Shown here one piece after another: positions 1-7,490 of a stretch of DNA of 64,000 nucleotides. The position numbers were made by a program, and so were the translations under genes. Location: positions 1,178,001 through 1,242,000 of the forward strand of contig CBDCEL010000003.1 of the NCBI GenBank assembly GCA_965215845.1, in the 5' to 3' direction. Within the stretch, counting starts at the first letter, position 1, and each line of letters opens with the position of its first letter. This DNA is from Aurantibacter_A sp965215845. Its GTDB lineage: Bacteria; Bacteroidota; Bacteroidia; Flavobacteriales; Flavobacteriaceae. The notes beneath the pieces are model-generated. The model ran no database searches, was not told where the DNA came from, and saw only the letters and a list, made by a program, of their open reading frames with translations.

Positions 1-396
1 GCCCCATAATTGCAAATTAAACGGAGTCATTATTATTGCCAGCAAGGTGGCTATAGCGGTCAAACTGATGGAAAGCGCGGTATTACCTTTTGCTAGGTGC
101 GTAATGAAATTCGAGATATTTCCTCCAGGGCAGGCAGCGACCATAAACATGCCCAAAGCAATACTTGGAATCGGTGCGATCACGTATACCATTAAAAATG
201 TCGCTGCCGGGAGTAGGATGAATTGACTGATTACACCAGTAAAGACCGGTCGTGGCCTTTGCAATAGGCGCTTGAAGTCTTTAGGGGAAATATCGAGGGC
301 AATGCCGAACATGACCAACGCCAAGGCACAATTGAGCAACCAAAGCGTATCGCTGTCAAAATTAATTCGCACATTGTCAAGTGGGATATCTGTCAA
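1..396 (-). CDS. Bile acid:sodium symporter family (BASS/SBF) protein, C-terminus cut by window edge
   Basis: Translating the minus strand from about 396 to the window edge gives an open frame with several hydrophobic segments and the stretch CPGGNISNFITHLAKGN, typical of the SBF/BASS Na+-coupled symporter family (ten-helix inner-membrane transporters of bile acids and other organic anions). About 130 N-terminal residues are present and the rest lies outside the window. No ATG is available in frame after the upstream stop. A TTG at 396-394 or a GTG at 372-370 are the possible starts, or the true start has been lost to an indel. The family call is from recognised motif, the substrate is unknown. 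Confidence 0.8.
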   Translation of the reverse strand, partial: MTDIPLDNVRINFDSDTLWLLNCALALVMFGIALDISPKDFKRLLQRPRPVFTGVISQFILLPAATFLMVYVIAPIPSIALGMFMVAACPGGNISNFITHLAKGNTALSISLTAIATLLAIIMTPFNLQLWG

Positions 397-494
397 TTGA
401 TCAGCGGTTGAATTCTCCGAAGATACTACATCCGTTAAAATATTAATCTGTAACGTTACCTAAATGGCACTACAAAACTTTCGAAACCTATTCA

Positions 495-502
495 TAATTT
501 TG
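495..502 (+). promoter_or_regulatory. Bacteroidota -7 box for the VOC gene
   Basis: TAATTTTG matches TAnnTTTG, the Bacteroidota -7 element, 36 nt before the ATG at 539. No well-placed TTG -33 box was seen, so this is a motif match only. Confidence 0.35.
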
Positions 503-538
503 ACTTTAAAACTATCATTTGTACCTTAAAAACAAAAA

Positions 539-937
539 ATGGATAGTCAGAAAAATCCCTTCGGGCTGCATACCATCACTCCTTATTTGTTGGTTGCCGA
601 TGTACCTCGATTGGTAGATTTCATCAAAGAAGTTTTCAAGGGCAGCCTACGTGGTGATATCAAATTCAGGGAAGACGGTTCGGCACAGCATGCCGAAATA
701 ACGATCGGGGGTTCCGTTTTGATGATGGGTACGCCCATGGAAGACCTTTCAGCGATGCCCGCCGGCTTTTATGTTTATGTCGAAGATTGTGACACGACGT
801 ACCGCAAGGCGCTGGCCGCGGGTGCGAAATCAGTTCTTGAACCTAAGGACTTTCCTCATGGTGATCGCTATGGTGGCGTCAAAGATTTTGCCGGAAACCT
901 TTGGTGGATCGTTACACATATAGGTTCGAAAAAATAG
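539..937 (+). CDS. VOC (glyoxalase/bleomycin-resistance fold) protein, PhnB-like
   Basis: 132 residues with two beta-alpha-beta-beta-beta halves. It opens with ITPYLLVADVPRLVDFI, followed by HAEITIGGSVLMMG and ends with DFAGNLWWIVTH, the pattern of the PhnB/YdcJ-like branch of the vicinal oxygen chelate superfamily. Members bind a metal or small molecule, but the subfamily is functionally diverse, so no reaction is assigned. The full length matches the family. It is followed 27 nt later by a thioredoxin-like gene on the same strand, so the two may be cotranscribed. Confidence 0.88.
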   Translation: MDSQKNPFGLHTITPYLLVADVPRLVDFIKEVFKGSLRGDIKFREDGSAQHAEITIGGSVLMMGTPMEDLSAMPAGFYVYVEDCDTTYRKALAAGAKSVLEPKDFPHGDRYGGVKDFAGNLWWIVTHIGSKK

Positions 938-964
938 ATCGATTTATAATTTAATTACCTGACA

Positions 965-1531
965 ATGGCAAGAACACCTAGCAATATGTTGCCTCTAGGA
1001 ACCAAAGCTCCTAATTTCAGTTTGGTGGATACCGTAAGCGACAAAACCTTGAGCCTGCAAACCTTAAAAGGGGATAAGGGTACTTTGATCATGTTTATCT
1101 GCAATCATTGCCCATTTGTAATTCACGTAAATCCAGAAATATCGAGATTGGGAGCTGAATATCAGGAAAAAGGCATCGGATTTGTCGCCATCTCCAGTAA
1201 TGATATCGACAATTATCCTCAGGATGCCCCGCATTTGATGAAAAATGTGGCCAAGGAGCAATTTTACAGTTTCCCCTATTTGTATGATAAAACACAAGAG
1301 ATCGCCAGAGCATATCAAGCTGCATGTACGCCTGACTTTTTTCTGTTCGATGAAAATCTCGAATTGGTGTACCGCGGACAATTGGATGATTCACGACCGG
1401 GAAATGGACGTCCCTTAAATGGGAAAGACCTGCGCCAAGCGATGGACGCCCTTCTAAAAGGGGAAGAAATCGACCCTGACCAAAAGCCCAGTATTGGCTG
1501 TAACATCAAATGGGCCGATTTGCGGTATTAA
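965..1531 (+). CDS. Thioredoxin family protein (AhpC/TSA-type fold, CNHC active site)
   Basis: 188 residues with a thioredoxin fold. The redox motif C46-N-H-C49-P follows a beta strand (TLIMFI), and the cis-proline loop appears as ACTPDFFLF near residue 118. No signal peptide is present, so it should act in the cytoplasm. This family is widespread in marine bacteria as an unnamed thiol-disulfide oxidoreductase or peroxiredoxin-like protein. The physiological partner is unknown. The C-terminal SIGCNIKW motif is conserved in the family. Same strand and 27 nt behind the VOC gene. Confidence 0.9.
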   Translation: MARTPSNMLPLGTKAPNFSLVDTVSDKTLSLQTLKGDKGTLIMFICNHCPFVIHVNPEISRLGAEYQEKGIGFVAISSNDIDNYPQDAPHLMKNVAKEQFYSFPYLYDKTQEIARAYQAACTPDFFLFDENLELVYRGQLDDSRPGNGRPLNGKDLRQAMDALLKGEEIDPDQKPSIGCNIKWADLRY

Positions 1532-1674
1532 TGAAAAGAAACGAAAAGAAGGTGTCAAAAATCGAATCCCGTCTTTGACCGCTTTCAATCGCGGAACCTT
1601 GCCCTTGGAAATAAACAAACCTAAAAAGATAAAAAGATAGGTCTTCATCAGCTACGAACTCGAGACCAAGTATA

Positions 1675-2205
1675 ATGTCAAACCTCCCTGTAAAAATCGT
1701 TCCGCTTGCCGCGGATAAGGCCAACGTCTATATTGATCTGGGAAAAAAATCATATCGACAGCATTATCTTGACTTTTGGGAAAATCGCGATCCGTCACCC
1801 TACATCGATGAGCATTTTACGTATGAGGTAGTTCAAAGGGAGCTTGCCGATGTGAATTCAATGCTTTACCTTATTTGTTCGCAAAATCATCCGATTGGGG
1901 TGTTGAAATTGATCCTGAATCAGAAAATCGGAAATTTTCCAGAAGAAGAAGCCGTCTTATTACAAAAAATCTATATCCTTAAAGAATATGCCGGCCAAGG
2001 TATTGGCACCAAAGCCCTGGCCCTTACGGAAGCTATTGCGAGGCGGTATGCCAGAAAAGTAATTTGGCTCTACATGATGGTTGAAGGAAGTACACTTCCC
2101 TTCTATCTGAAAAATGGATATAAAATTCACTCCTCAAAAAAATTGGACTACAAGACCATCAAGGCCGATAAAAAGGAAATGTATATAATGATAAAAAGCC
2201 TGTAG
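1675..2205 (+). CDS. GNAT family N-acetyltransferase
   Basis: 176 residues. The acetyl-CoA binding motif A is visible as YILKEYAGQGIGTKALALTE (Q/R-x-x-G-x-G/A form: GQGIGT) near residue 105, followed by the helix and a C-terminal strand with FYLKNGYKI, typical of Gcn5-related acetyltransferases. The acceptor substrate cannot be inferred. The preceding 143 bp (1532-1674) hold no convincing gene. The next gene is convergent, with only 7 bp between the stops. Confidence 0.88.
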   Translation: MSNLPVKIVPLAADKANVYIDLGKKSYRQHYLDFWENRDPSPYIDEHFTYEVVQRELADVNSMLYLICSQNHPIGVLKLILNQKIGNFPEEEAVLLQKIYILKEYAGQGIGTKALALTEAIARRYARKVIWLYMMVEGSTLPFYLKNGYKIHSSKKLDYKTIKADKKEMYIMIKSL

Positions 2206-2212
2206 AAGAGGT

Positions 2213-2758
2213 TCAGACCCATCCTTCGCGTTTGGCCAAATTTTCGATGTGCGCATAATGATGATTACCGTGCCAGACATATTTGCATATGTTTTCTTTT
2301 ACGGTCACCTCCGCCATATCGTCAGGATGTGTGTAAGCGTTTTGCATTTCATCTTCAGAAAGCCCTTTCAATAAATAGACCATTTTGGCATGCAAAGCCT
2401 TCAAATAGTTTAATGAGAGTGCTATGGGCGCCGTTCTCGTGTCAAAAAGATTGCTCCAGTCTTTTTCTTCATATGCCTTTATCACGGCCTTGTTTTCGGT
2501 CAATGCCCACTTGAACCTGGTATAGCTATGGTGATGGCTATCGGCAATGTGGTGAATCACCTGACGCACCGTCCACCCACCGGGTCTGTAAGGTGTACCT
2601 AATTGCTCTTCATTTAAATCTTTCACCAAGTTTTCAAGCTTTTCGGGAAATTTTTCCAATTCGGCGATACAACTGTTCAAATGGCCTTGTGTTATATCCT
2701 CTGGAAGTTTGAACTTTCCGATAGGATATCTAAGGCTTTCCAATTCTGTGTTTTCCAT
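2213..2758 (-). CDS. YfiT/BstA-like bacillithiol transferase (DinB superfamily)
   Basis: 181 residues of the DinB four-helix-bundle superfamily. The start LRYPIGKFKLPEDI, the GGWTVRQVIHHIADSHHHSY block (metal-ligand histidines near residues 69-77) and the terminal WHGNHHYAHI are diagnostic of the YfiT/BstA group, once called putative metal-dependent hydrolases and now known in Firmicutes as bacillithiol S-transferases. Whether this organism makes bacillithiol cannot be judged from the window. A TACTTTTG -7 box lies at 2763-2770 on the minus strand, only a few bases from the ATG, so the leader would be very short. Confidence 0.88.
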   Translation of the reverse strand: MENTELESLRYPIGKFKLPEDITQGHLNSCIAELEKFPEKLENLVKDLNEEQLGTPYRPGGWTVRQVIHHIADSHHHSYTRFKWALTENKAVIKAYEEKDWSNLFDTRTAPIALSLNYLKALHAKMVYLLKGLSEDEMQNAYTHPDDMAEVTVKENICKYVWHGNHHYAHIENLAKREGWV

Positions 2759-2825
2759 AAATCAAAAGTACCAAACTTTAATACATTTTTAACCCCGCAT
2801 ATATTCCCACCTCTTAATAATCTAT

Positions 2826-2833
2826 TAAATTTG
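2826..2833 (+). promoter_or_regulatory. Bacteroidota -7 box for the peroxiredoxin gene
   Basis: TAAATTTG fits TAnnTTTG and sits 35 nt before the ATG at 2869. No clear -33 TTG at the expected spacing. Confidence 0.45.
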
Positions 2834-2868
2834 TAGGATTAATAGATTTTAAAACTAAAATATCAAAA

Positions 2869-3507
2869 ATGGCAGCACTACGATTGGGTGACCACGCCCC
2901 TGATTTTACAGCGGACAGTTCCGAGGGAGAAATCAATCTCTACGATTATTTAGGAGATGGTTGGGGAATTCTTTTTTCACATCCAGCGGATTTTACACCG
3001 GTTTGCACCACCGAATTGGGCACAGCGGCAAAATTCAAAAGCGAATTCGACAAGCGAAATGTAAAGATGCTCGCACTGAGTGTCGATGGCGTCGCATCAC
3101 ACAAAGAATGGATCAAAGACATCAATGAAGTACAACAGACCTTGGTGAATTTCCCGATTATTGCCGATGAGGATAAAAAGGTTTCCACACTATATGATAT
3201 GATCCACCCGAAAGCGGATAGTAACCTTACTGTGCGTTCGGTCTTTATAATCGCACCCGATAAAACAGTGAAGCTCACACTTACCTACCCTGCCTCCACA
3301 GGGCGAAATTTTCATGAGTTGTTACGGGTCGTCGATTCATTGCAACTGACCGCCTACCATAAAGTAGCCACTCCTGCAAACTGGAAAAACGGGGAAGATG
3401 TGGTCGTTAGCCCCTCAATTGCAACAGAAGATGCCCAAAAAATGTTTCAAAAAGGTGTCGAAGAGGTCAAACCATATTTAAGGATGACGCCTGATCCGAC
3501 CGTGTAA
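2869..3507 (+). CDS. Peroxiredoxin, 1-Cys (Prx6-type)
   Basis: 212 residues. The peroxidatic cysteine C46 lies in SHPADFTPVCTTELG (P-x-x-x-T-x-x-C). No other cysteine is present, so this is a 1-Cys enzyme. The long C-terminal domain with YPASTGRNFHELLRVVDSLQ and the DVVVSPSI segment is the dimerisation extension typical of Prx6. It reduces hydrogen peroxide and organic hydroperoxides in the cytosol using an external thiol. Full length, monocistronic, with its own -7 box. Confidence 0.95.
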   Translation: MAALRLGDHAPDFTADSSEGEINLYDYLGDGWGILFSHPADFTPVCTTELGTAAKFKSEFDKRNVKMLALSVDGVASHKEWIKDINEVQQTLVNFPIIADEDKKVSTLYDMIHPKADSNLTVRSVFIIAPDKTVKLTLTYPASTGRNFHELLRVVDSLQLTAYHKVATPANWKNGEDVVVSPSIATEDAQKMFQKGVEEVKPYLRMTPDPTV

Positions 3508-3649
3508 TTATCCTGTTGGATGCATTTGGCAACAAAAGGTCTATCAGTTGCTGCAAAGGAAGAAACAATAGCAAAGAATTGAGGGTCTTAGGCCTTCAAT
3601 CCTTTACGAAATTATAATACTAAAATCCAATGATTTAATTAATTAACAC

Positions 3650-3657
3650 TATCTTCG
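3650..3657 (+). promoter_or_regulatory. Probable -7 box of the cold-shock gene
   Basis: TATCTTCG is one base off TAnnTTTG and lies 30 nt before the csp ATG. The leader between them is T-rich, as is usual for highly translated Bacteroidota genes. Confidence 0.4.
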
Positions 3658-3687
3658 CGCTTTATTTTAATTTTTTAATTTTTTATT

Positions 3688-3882
3688 ATGGGTAAAGGAA
3701 CAGTTAAATTCTTCAATGATTCAAAAGGTTATGGTTTTATCACTGAAGAGGGTTCAAGCGAAGATCACTTTGTGCACATTTCAGGCTTAATCGATGAAAT
3801 TCGTGAAGGTGACGTTGTAGAATTTGAACTACAACAAGGTAAAAAAGGATTAAACGCCGTAAATGTGAAAGTTGTTGAATAG
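3688..3882 (+). CDS. Cold-shock protein, CspA family
   Basis: 64 residues forming a single OB-fold cold-shock domain. RNP1 (KGYGFI, residues 13-18) and RNP2 (DHFVHIS, near residue 27) are intact. It binds single-stranded RNA/DNA and acts as an RNA chaperone. Single-gene unit: own -7 box upstream and a strong hairpin terminator just after the stop. Length and motifs are entirely canonical. Confidence 0.96.
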   Translation: MGKGTVKFFNDSKGYGFITEEGSSEDHFVHISGLIDEIREGDVVEFELQQGKKGLNAVNVKVVE

Positions 3883-3905
3883 GTACGAGTAAACTTTTTT
3901 ATAAT

Positions 3906-3935
3906 AAAACCCTGGCTTATGGTCAGGGTTTTTTT
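3906..3935 (+). terminator. Rho-independent terminator of the cold-shock gene
   Basis: AAAACCCTG / CAGGGTTTTTTT stem around a 9-nt loop, ending in a run of seven T, 24 nt after the csp stop. The same AAACCCTG stem is reused at 20179 and 22891. Confidence 0.85.
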
Positions 3936-3978
3936 GGGCGTTGTTGATAATAATTTAACCCCTTCGAAATCTTTTTGA

Positions 3979-3986
3979 TAATTTTG
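3979..3986 (+). promoter_or_regulatory. -7 box upstream of a short transcript with a 29-residue ORF
   Basis: TAATTTTG matches TAnnTTTG. It faces into the region 3990-4340, which contains the small ORF at 4077 and ends at the hairpin at 4346. No matching -33 TTG was found. Confidence 0.35.
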
Positions 3987-4076
3987 CACGTAAATAGCGC
4001 AACCATTTGAAGTTTTGGTTATCTAATGGTTAGCAAAATAATATTGATACCCCACATTTATCGATAGAACACAATT

Positions 4077-4166
4077 ATGACCTCATTTTTTGGTATACTT
4101 TTTCTGCTGCTCGCGGTGAACATAGCACTTCTTGTTCTAAGCGTTGGAAAGGCAAAATCGAAGTAA
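4077..4166 (+). CDS. Possible 29-residue single-pass membrane peptide
   Basis: ATG to TAA gives MTSFFGILFLLLAVNIALLV and then LSVGKAKSK: one transmembrane helix followed by a short lysine-rich tail, the classic shape of a real small membrane protein. A TAnnTTTG box lies 91 nt upstream and a hairpin terminator lies at 4346, so a short transcript is plausible. Too short for homology by eye, function unknown. The alternative is a chance ORF in a 590-bp intergenic region. Confidence 0.45.
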   Translation: MTSFFGILFLLLAVNIALLVLSVGKAKSK

Positions 4167-4259
4167 TCTTCGACAAACTGGTGCTTTTCATCGATGAACG
4201 GCCCCTTTTTTGAATATCTACCTCTTTTCGGGATTTTAGTTCAATGTACAGATTTTTTC

Positions 4260-4301
4260 TGCCTTATCGGTCGAGTCGGGTGCCTTATCGGTTGAGTCGG
4301 G
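4260..4301. repeat. Tandem 21-bp direct repeat (two units)
   Basis: Unit TGCCTTATCGGTCGAGTCGG plus one G at 4260-4280 is repeated at 4281-4301 with a single C to T change. It lies between the small ORF and the bidirectional terminator. Function unknown; it could be a regulatory or RNA element. Confidence 0.75.
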
Positions 4302-4340
4302 CACATTTTTACGCGACATTTTGTGGTATCATTTGAAAAC

Positions 4341-4385
4341 AAAAAACTTCCATCCTGCCGTGGGATGGAAGTCTTTTTATTTTAT
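4341..4385. terminator. Bidirectional Rho-independent terminator
   Basis: Perfect 10-bp stem ACTTCCATCC / GGATGGAAGT (4346-4355 with 4363-4372), with T-tracts on both sides: CTTTTTATTTT on plus and TTTTTTGTTTT on minus. It can end the minus-strand PPIase transcript and any plus-strand transcript through 4077. Confidence 0.85.
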
Positions 4386-4393
4386 TGAAGGTG

Positions 4394-4413
4394 GATCTGC
4401 CCGCCGGCAGGTC
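4394..4413. repeat. GC-rich palindrome CTGCCCGCCGGCAG in AT-rich intergenic DNA
   Basis: The core at 4397-4410 is a near-perfect palindrome standing out by base composition from its surroundings. Similar short palindromic units recur in intergenic DNA of many Flavobacteriaceae (recalled, not checked here). It lies between the terminator and the PPIase stop. Confidence 0.5.
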
Positions 4414-4474
4414 TAAAATAATTTCCTATGGTTTGTATGGGCATACCAAAAAAAGTACCATACAGTTTTGACCT

Positions 4475-5407
4475 CTATTGCGCATCGACCAACTCCACAT
4501 CAAAGATCAAGGTGGCATTTGGAGGTATTACCCCGCCCGCACCTGCAGATCCGTAGGCCAAATTCGAAGGAATTACGAATCGCGCCTTATCACCGATATT
4601 GAGGAGCCCGATGCCTTCGTCCCAGCCGGGAATCACCTGTCCGACACCCAATTGAAAATCGATTGGTTGATTTCTCTGGTATGAGGAATCAAAGACCTGA
4701 CCGTTCAATAAAGAACCTTCATAATGTACAGACACTTTTTGACCCTTTTCGGCCTTGGAACCATTTCCTTTCTCAAGCAGCTTATAGCGTAAACCACTTT
4801 CGGTTTCGTCGAAGCCCTTGGCAACCTTTTCTAAAGCCGCGGTTTGAGCTTCTTTTTCTTTTTTGATTCGCTCTTCCTTTGACTTTTCAAAGCTCTTGAA
4901 AGCACCTAGGGCATCCCAGCTTTTTGCCTCTTCACCTACCCTAACAATTTCGAGGGATTCGATTCGGTCGCCTTGGGCAATGGTATCAACGACCTCTTGG
5001 CCCGACTCGACCTGACCAAAGACGGTATGTTTGTTATCTAACCACGGTGTTGGTACATGCGTAATGAAAAATTGGCTGCCATTAGTGCCCGGCCCGGCAT
5101 TGGCCATTGAAAGCACTCCCGGTTCTGAATGGTCAAGGTCAGGATGGAACTCATCGTCAAACTGATAGCCCGGACTTCCGGTACCCGTACCTTGCGGACA
5201 TCCTCCCTGAATCATAAAATCAGGGATTACCCTGTGAAAATTAAGGCCGTCATAATATGGTGTGCCTTCTGACTTCGCCGAATTTTTTTGCTTTCCTTCG
5301 GCCAGGGCAACAAAGTTGCCTACCGTACCCGGAGTTTTGTCGTGGGTCAATTTAACCGTTATTTCGCCTTTCGAAGTATTAAACTTCGCATAGATTCCGT
5401 CTTGCAT
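4475..5407 (-). CDS. Dual-family peptidyl-prolyl isomerase: cyclophilin-FKBP fusion
   Basis: 310 residues holding two different prolyl-isomerase folds. Residues 1-165 are a cyclophilin (FHRVIPDFMIQGG, GPGTNGSQFFIT, WLDNKHTVFGQV). A charged linker with KSKEERIKKEKEAQ follows, then an FKBP domain at about 195-310 (VHYEGSLLNGQVFDSS, VIPGWDEGI, LAYGSAGAGGVIPPN). Both active sites look complete. There is no signal peptide, so it is cytosolic. Such cyclophilin-FKBP proteins are known from flavobacteria and spirochetes. A TATCTTTG -7 box lies at 5430-5437 and the terminator at 4346 ends the unit. Confidence 0.95.
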   Translation of the reverse strand: MQDGIYAKFNTSKGEITVKLTHDKTPGTVGNFVALAEGKQKNSAKSEGTPYYDGLNFHRVIPDFMIQGGCPQGTGTGSPGYQFDDEFHPDLDHSEPGVLSMANAGPGTNGSQFFITHVPTPWLDNKHTVFGQVESGQEVVDTIAQGDRIESLEIVRVGEEAKSWDALGAFKSFEKSKEERIKKEKEAQTAALEKVAKGFDETESGLRYKLLEKGNGSKAEKGQKVSVHYEGSLLNGQVFDSSYQRNQPIDFQLGVGQVIPGWDEGIGLLNIGDKARFVIPSNLAYGSAGAGGVIPPNATLIFDVELVDAQ

Positions 5408-5429
5408 CTTGATTTTTTTAAATGAGCGG

Positions 5430-5437
5430 CAAAGATA
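5430..5437 (-). promoter_or_regulatory. -7 box of the PPIase gene
   Basis: On the minus strand TATCTTTG (TAnnTTTG), 22 nt before the ATG at 5407. No -33 TTG at standard spacing. Confidence 0.45.
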
Positions 5438-5464
5438 AAAATTTAGAATCGAGTGAAATGATCC

Positions 5465-6074
5465 TCAGTCAAGATTCTCAATTGCCTCTTCATAAAATTG
5501 TTCCAAGAGTAATTCTTGGCCAGTCAACTCATTTGTTCTTAACATAAGTTGAAACACAACAGTCTCAAGGTTTTCGGTCTTGTACGTTTCGCTATCAAAG
5601 AAAAGGTCAACAATCTTAATCATGGTTTTATCGGAAAAATAATCCTGAAATGAATAAACTCGGGTAAGGTTTTCGGTAATTTCGTAATCAAATTCTGAGA
5701 TGATACCTGTTGTCTTAGCCGTTTCCCAAGCCGTATTAACCAGAAGGGCATCAAAACATGGCCTCTTGATCATATAAGACATCAAAGCTCACAAATTTTT
5801 GTTCGGTCATCAACGCCTTCAAACTATCATTACGACCTAAGGCTACTTCTTTGACTCTATTACCAAACTCGGTGTGGATAGTCTTCCAGTTGGCTATTAC
5901 CTCCTTATTTCTATGAAGCTCTTGCAAAATACTTTCGATGGCCACATTTTTTCGCTGCTCGGTTTTATGGTTTTCAGCCACCCTATTGATGAACAGGGCA
6001 AAAAGAACACTAAAAACGATAAGAATCCCTTCAGCAAAGTATTTTTTGAGGTTTGCTGTTTTCATCCGAAACAA
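5465..6074 (-). CDS. DUF6090-like single-pass membrane protein, interrupted by a frameshift
   Basis: Two overlapping minus-strand frames join into about 202 residues. The first (from 6074) has a short cytoplasmic start, one transmembrane helix (GILIVFSVLFALFINRVAEN) and a helical region QRKNVAIESILQELHRN. It runs out of frame after FDVLYD. The second resumes with KRPCFDALLVNTAWETAKTTG. Dropping one base near 5763-5770 restores LYDKRPCFDALL. The layout resembles the DUF6090 family, whose function is unknown. It lies 21 nt downstream of the M28 peptidase and probably shares its operon. Confidence 0.65.
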
Positions 6075-6095
6075 ATTAAGAACAGATACAGGGAG

Positions 6096-7490
6096 TTATC
6101 CCTTGATTTTTTTGACAGGAACGATTCCATATTTATCGACCAGATAAACCAAACTCGCCATAGTGGCGGCACCGAGTTCCAATTCTCTTTTGTTCACATG
6201 TTCAAAGGTATCATTGGCCGCATGGTGGTGGTCAAAATACCTTTGGGAATCGGGTCTCAGACCCGCTAAGACCATATCGGGGGTTTTCAATGGGCCGATA
6301 TCGGCGCCGCTTCCTCCCCTAACGAACATATGGACCAGATAGGGTTCAAACAACTCTTTCCAGCCCAGAATTTTTTCGTAATTAGCGGCAGAACAGTCAA
6401 ATGAAAATCCCCTTGGAGTGAACCCCCCTGCATCGCTTTCCAGGGCAAAAACATGGTTCTCCTTTTTCTCCATTGCAACTTTGGCATATTCGTTTCCGCC
6501 ACGAAGTCCGTTCTCCTCGTTCATAAAAAGTACAACACGAATGGTACGCTGGGGCTTGTAACCCGACAATTTCAACAGCCTGAGAACATCCATGCTCTGC
6601 ACACAACCTGCCCCGTCATCATGAGATCCATCGCCCAAATCCCAAGAATCAAGATGTGCGCCAACGACCATAATCTCATTGGGAAAGGTACTTCCGGTAA
6701 TCTCACCGATAACATTATACGATTTGACATCATCCAATTGCTCGCAGTTCTGTTTGAAATAGAATTTGATATCCGGATTCAACTTAAGTGTTGTACTAAG
6801 AAGATCGGCGCCTTTCGTACTGATTGCCGCGGCCGGTATCCTATCTTTTAATGCCAGATCCCCGTAGCTCATAGAACCTGTATGGGGCAAATCATCGAGG
6901 CGCGAACTCATCGACCTGACAATAATTCCGACAGCCCCGAACTTTGCGGCCTCCGCAGCACCGGAATACCGCTGGTCAACACAACCTCTATATGCCTCAA
7001 AGGTGCTGATCAAGGTCTGATCGAACGGACGGTTGTAAAAGACGATTTTCCCTTCTATTTTTTCTTGGCCCAGTTCTTCAAGCTCTTCGATGCCCTGCAC
7101 TTCGATAAGTCCGGCTTTCAATCCGCCGACTTTGGTCGCAACGGACCCTCCCAACGCGCAAATCGGAATATTGGTCGTGACGCCAGGTGAACTTTCGTAA
7201 TATGCAAACTCAGGGGTACCGCGCACCCATTTAGGTACCATTACGGGTTGTAGCCATACACGATCCAAGCCCATGGAATCTAACTGGGTTTTTGTGTATT
7301 CCACCGCTTGCTCAGCCTGTACGGAGCCCGAAAGCCTACCCCCTATCTGGTTTGAAAGATAGTTGAGCCAATCATAGGCCTTGCCCTGGGTCAATGCGGC
7401 ATCATAGATACTTCGCAACTGCTTTTCATCTTCGGTCTGCCCAAAAGAGCAAACCGCCACCAAGAAAAATAATATACATGTCTTATTCAT
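6096..7490 (-). CDS. M28-family metallopeptidase (carboxypeptidase Q-like), secreted
   Basis: 464 residues with an N-terminal signal peptide (MNKTCILFFLVAVCSFGQ). A PA-type insert precedes the catalytic domain. Zinc-binding motifs are VVGAHLDSWDLGDGSHDDGAG (ligand His and Asp), the catalytic FMNEENGLRGG and ESDAGG, and the late DHHHAANDTFEHV, all of the M28 di-zinc aminopeptidase/carboxypeptidase Q type. It probably degrades short peptides in the periplasm or outside the cell. Its ATG overlaps the PPK2 stop by 4 nt, so the two are translationally coupled, an odd pairing with no evident biochemical link. Confidence 0.93.
   Translation of the reverse strand: MNKTCILFFLVAVCSFGQTEDEKQLRSIYDAALTQGKAYDWLNYLSNQIGGRLSGSVQAEQAVEYTKTQLDSMGLDRVWLQPVMVPKWVRGTPEFAYYESSPGVTTNIPICALGGSVATKVGGLKAGLIEVQGIEELEELGQEKIEGKIVFYNRPFDQTLISTFEAYRGCVDQRYSGAAEAAKFGAVGIIVRSMSSRLDDLPHTGSMSYGDLALKDRIPAAAISTKGADLLSTTLKLNPDIKFYFKQNCEQLDDVKSYNVIGEITGSTFPNEIMVVGAHLDSWDLGDGSHDDGAGCVQSMDVLRLLKLSGYKPQRTIRVVLFMNEENGLRGGNEYAKVAMEKKENHVFALESDAGGFTPRGFSFDCSAANYEKILGWKELFEPYLVHMFVRGGSGADIGPLKTPDMVLAGLRPDSQRYFDHHHAANDTFEHVNKRELELGAATMASLVYLVDKYGIVPVKKIKG

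Noticed and set aside
1454..1724. Minus-strand frames of 64 and 72 codons between the thioredoxin and GNAT genes
   Set aside because: They cross the real GNAT start and show no family similarity.
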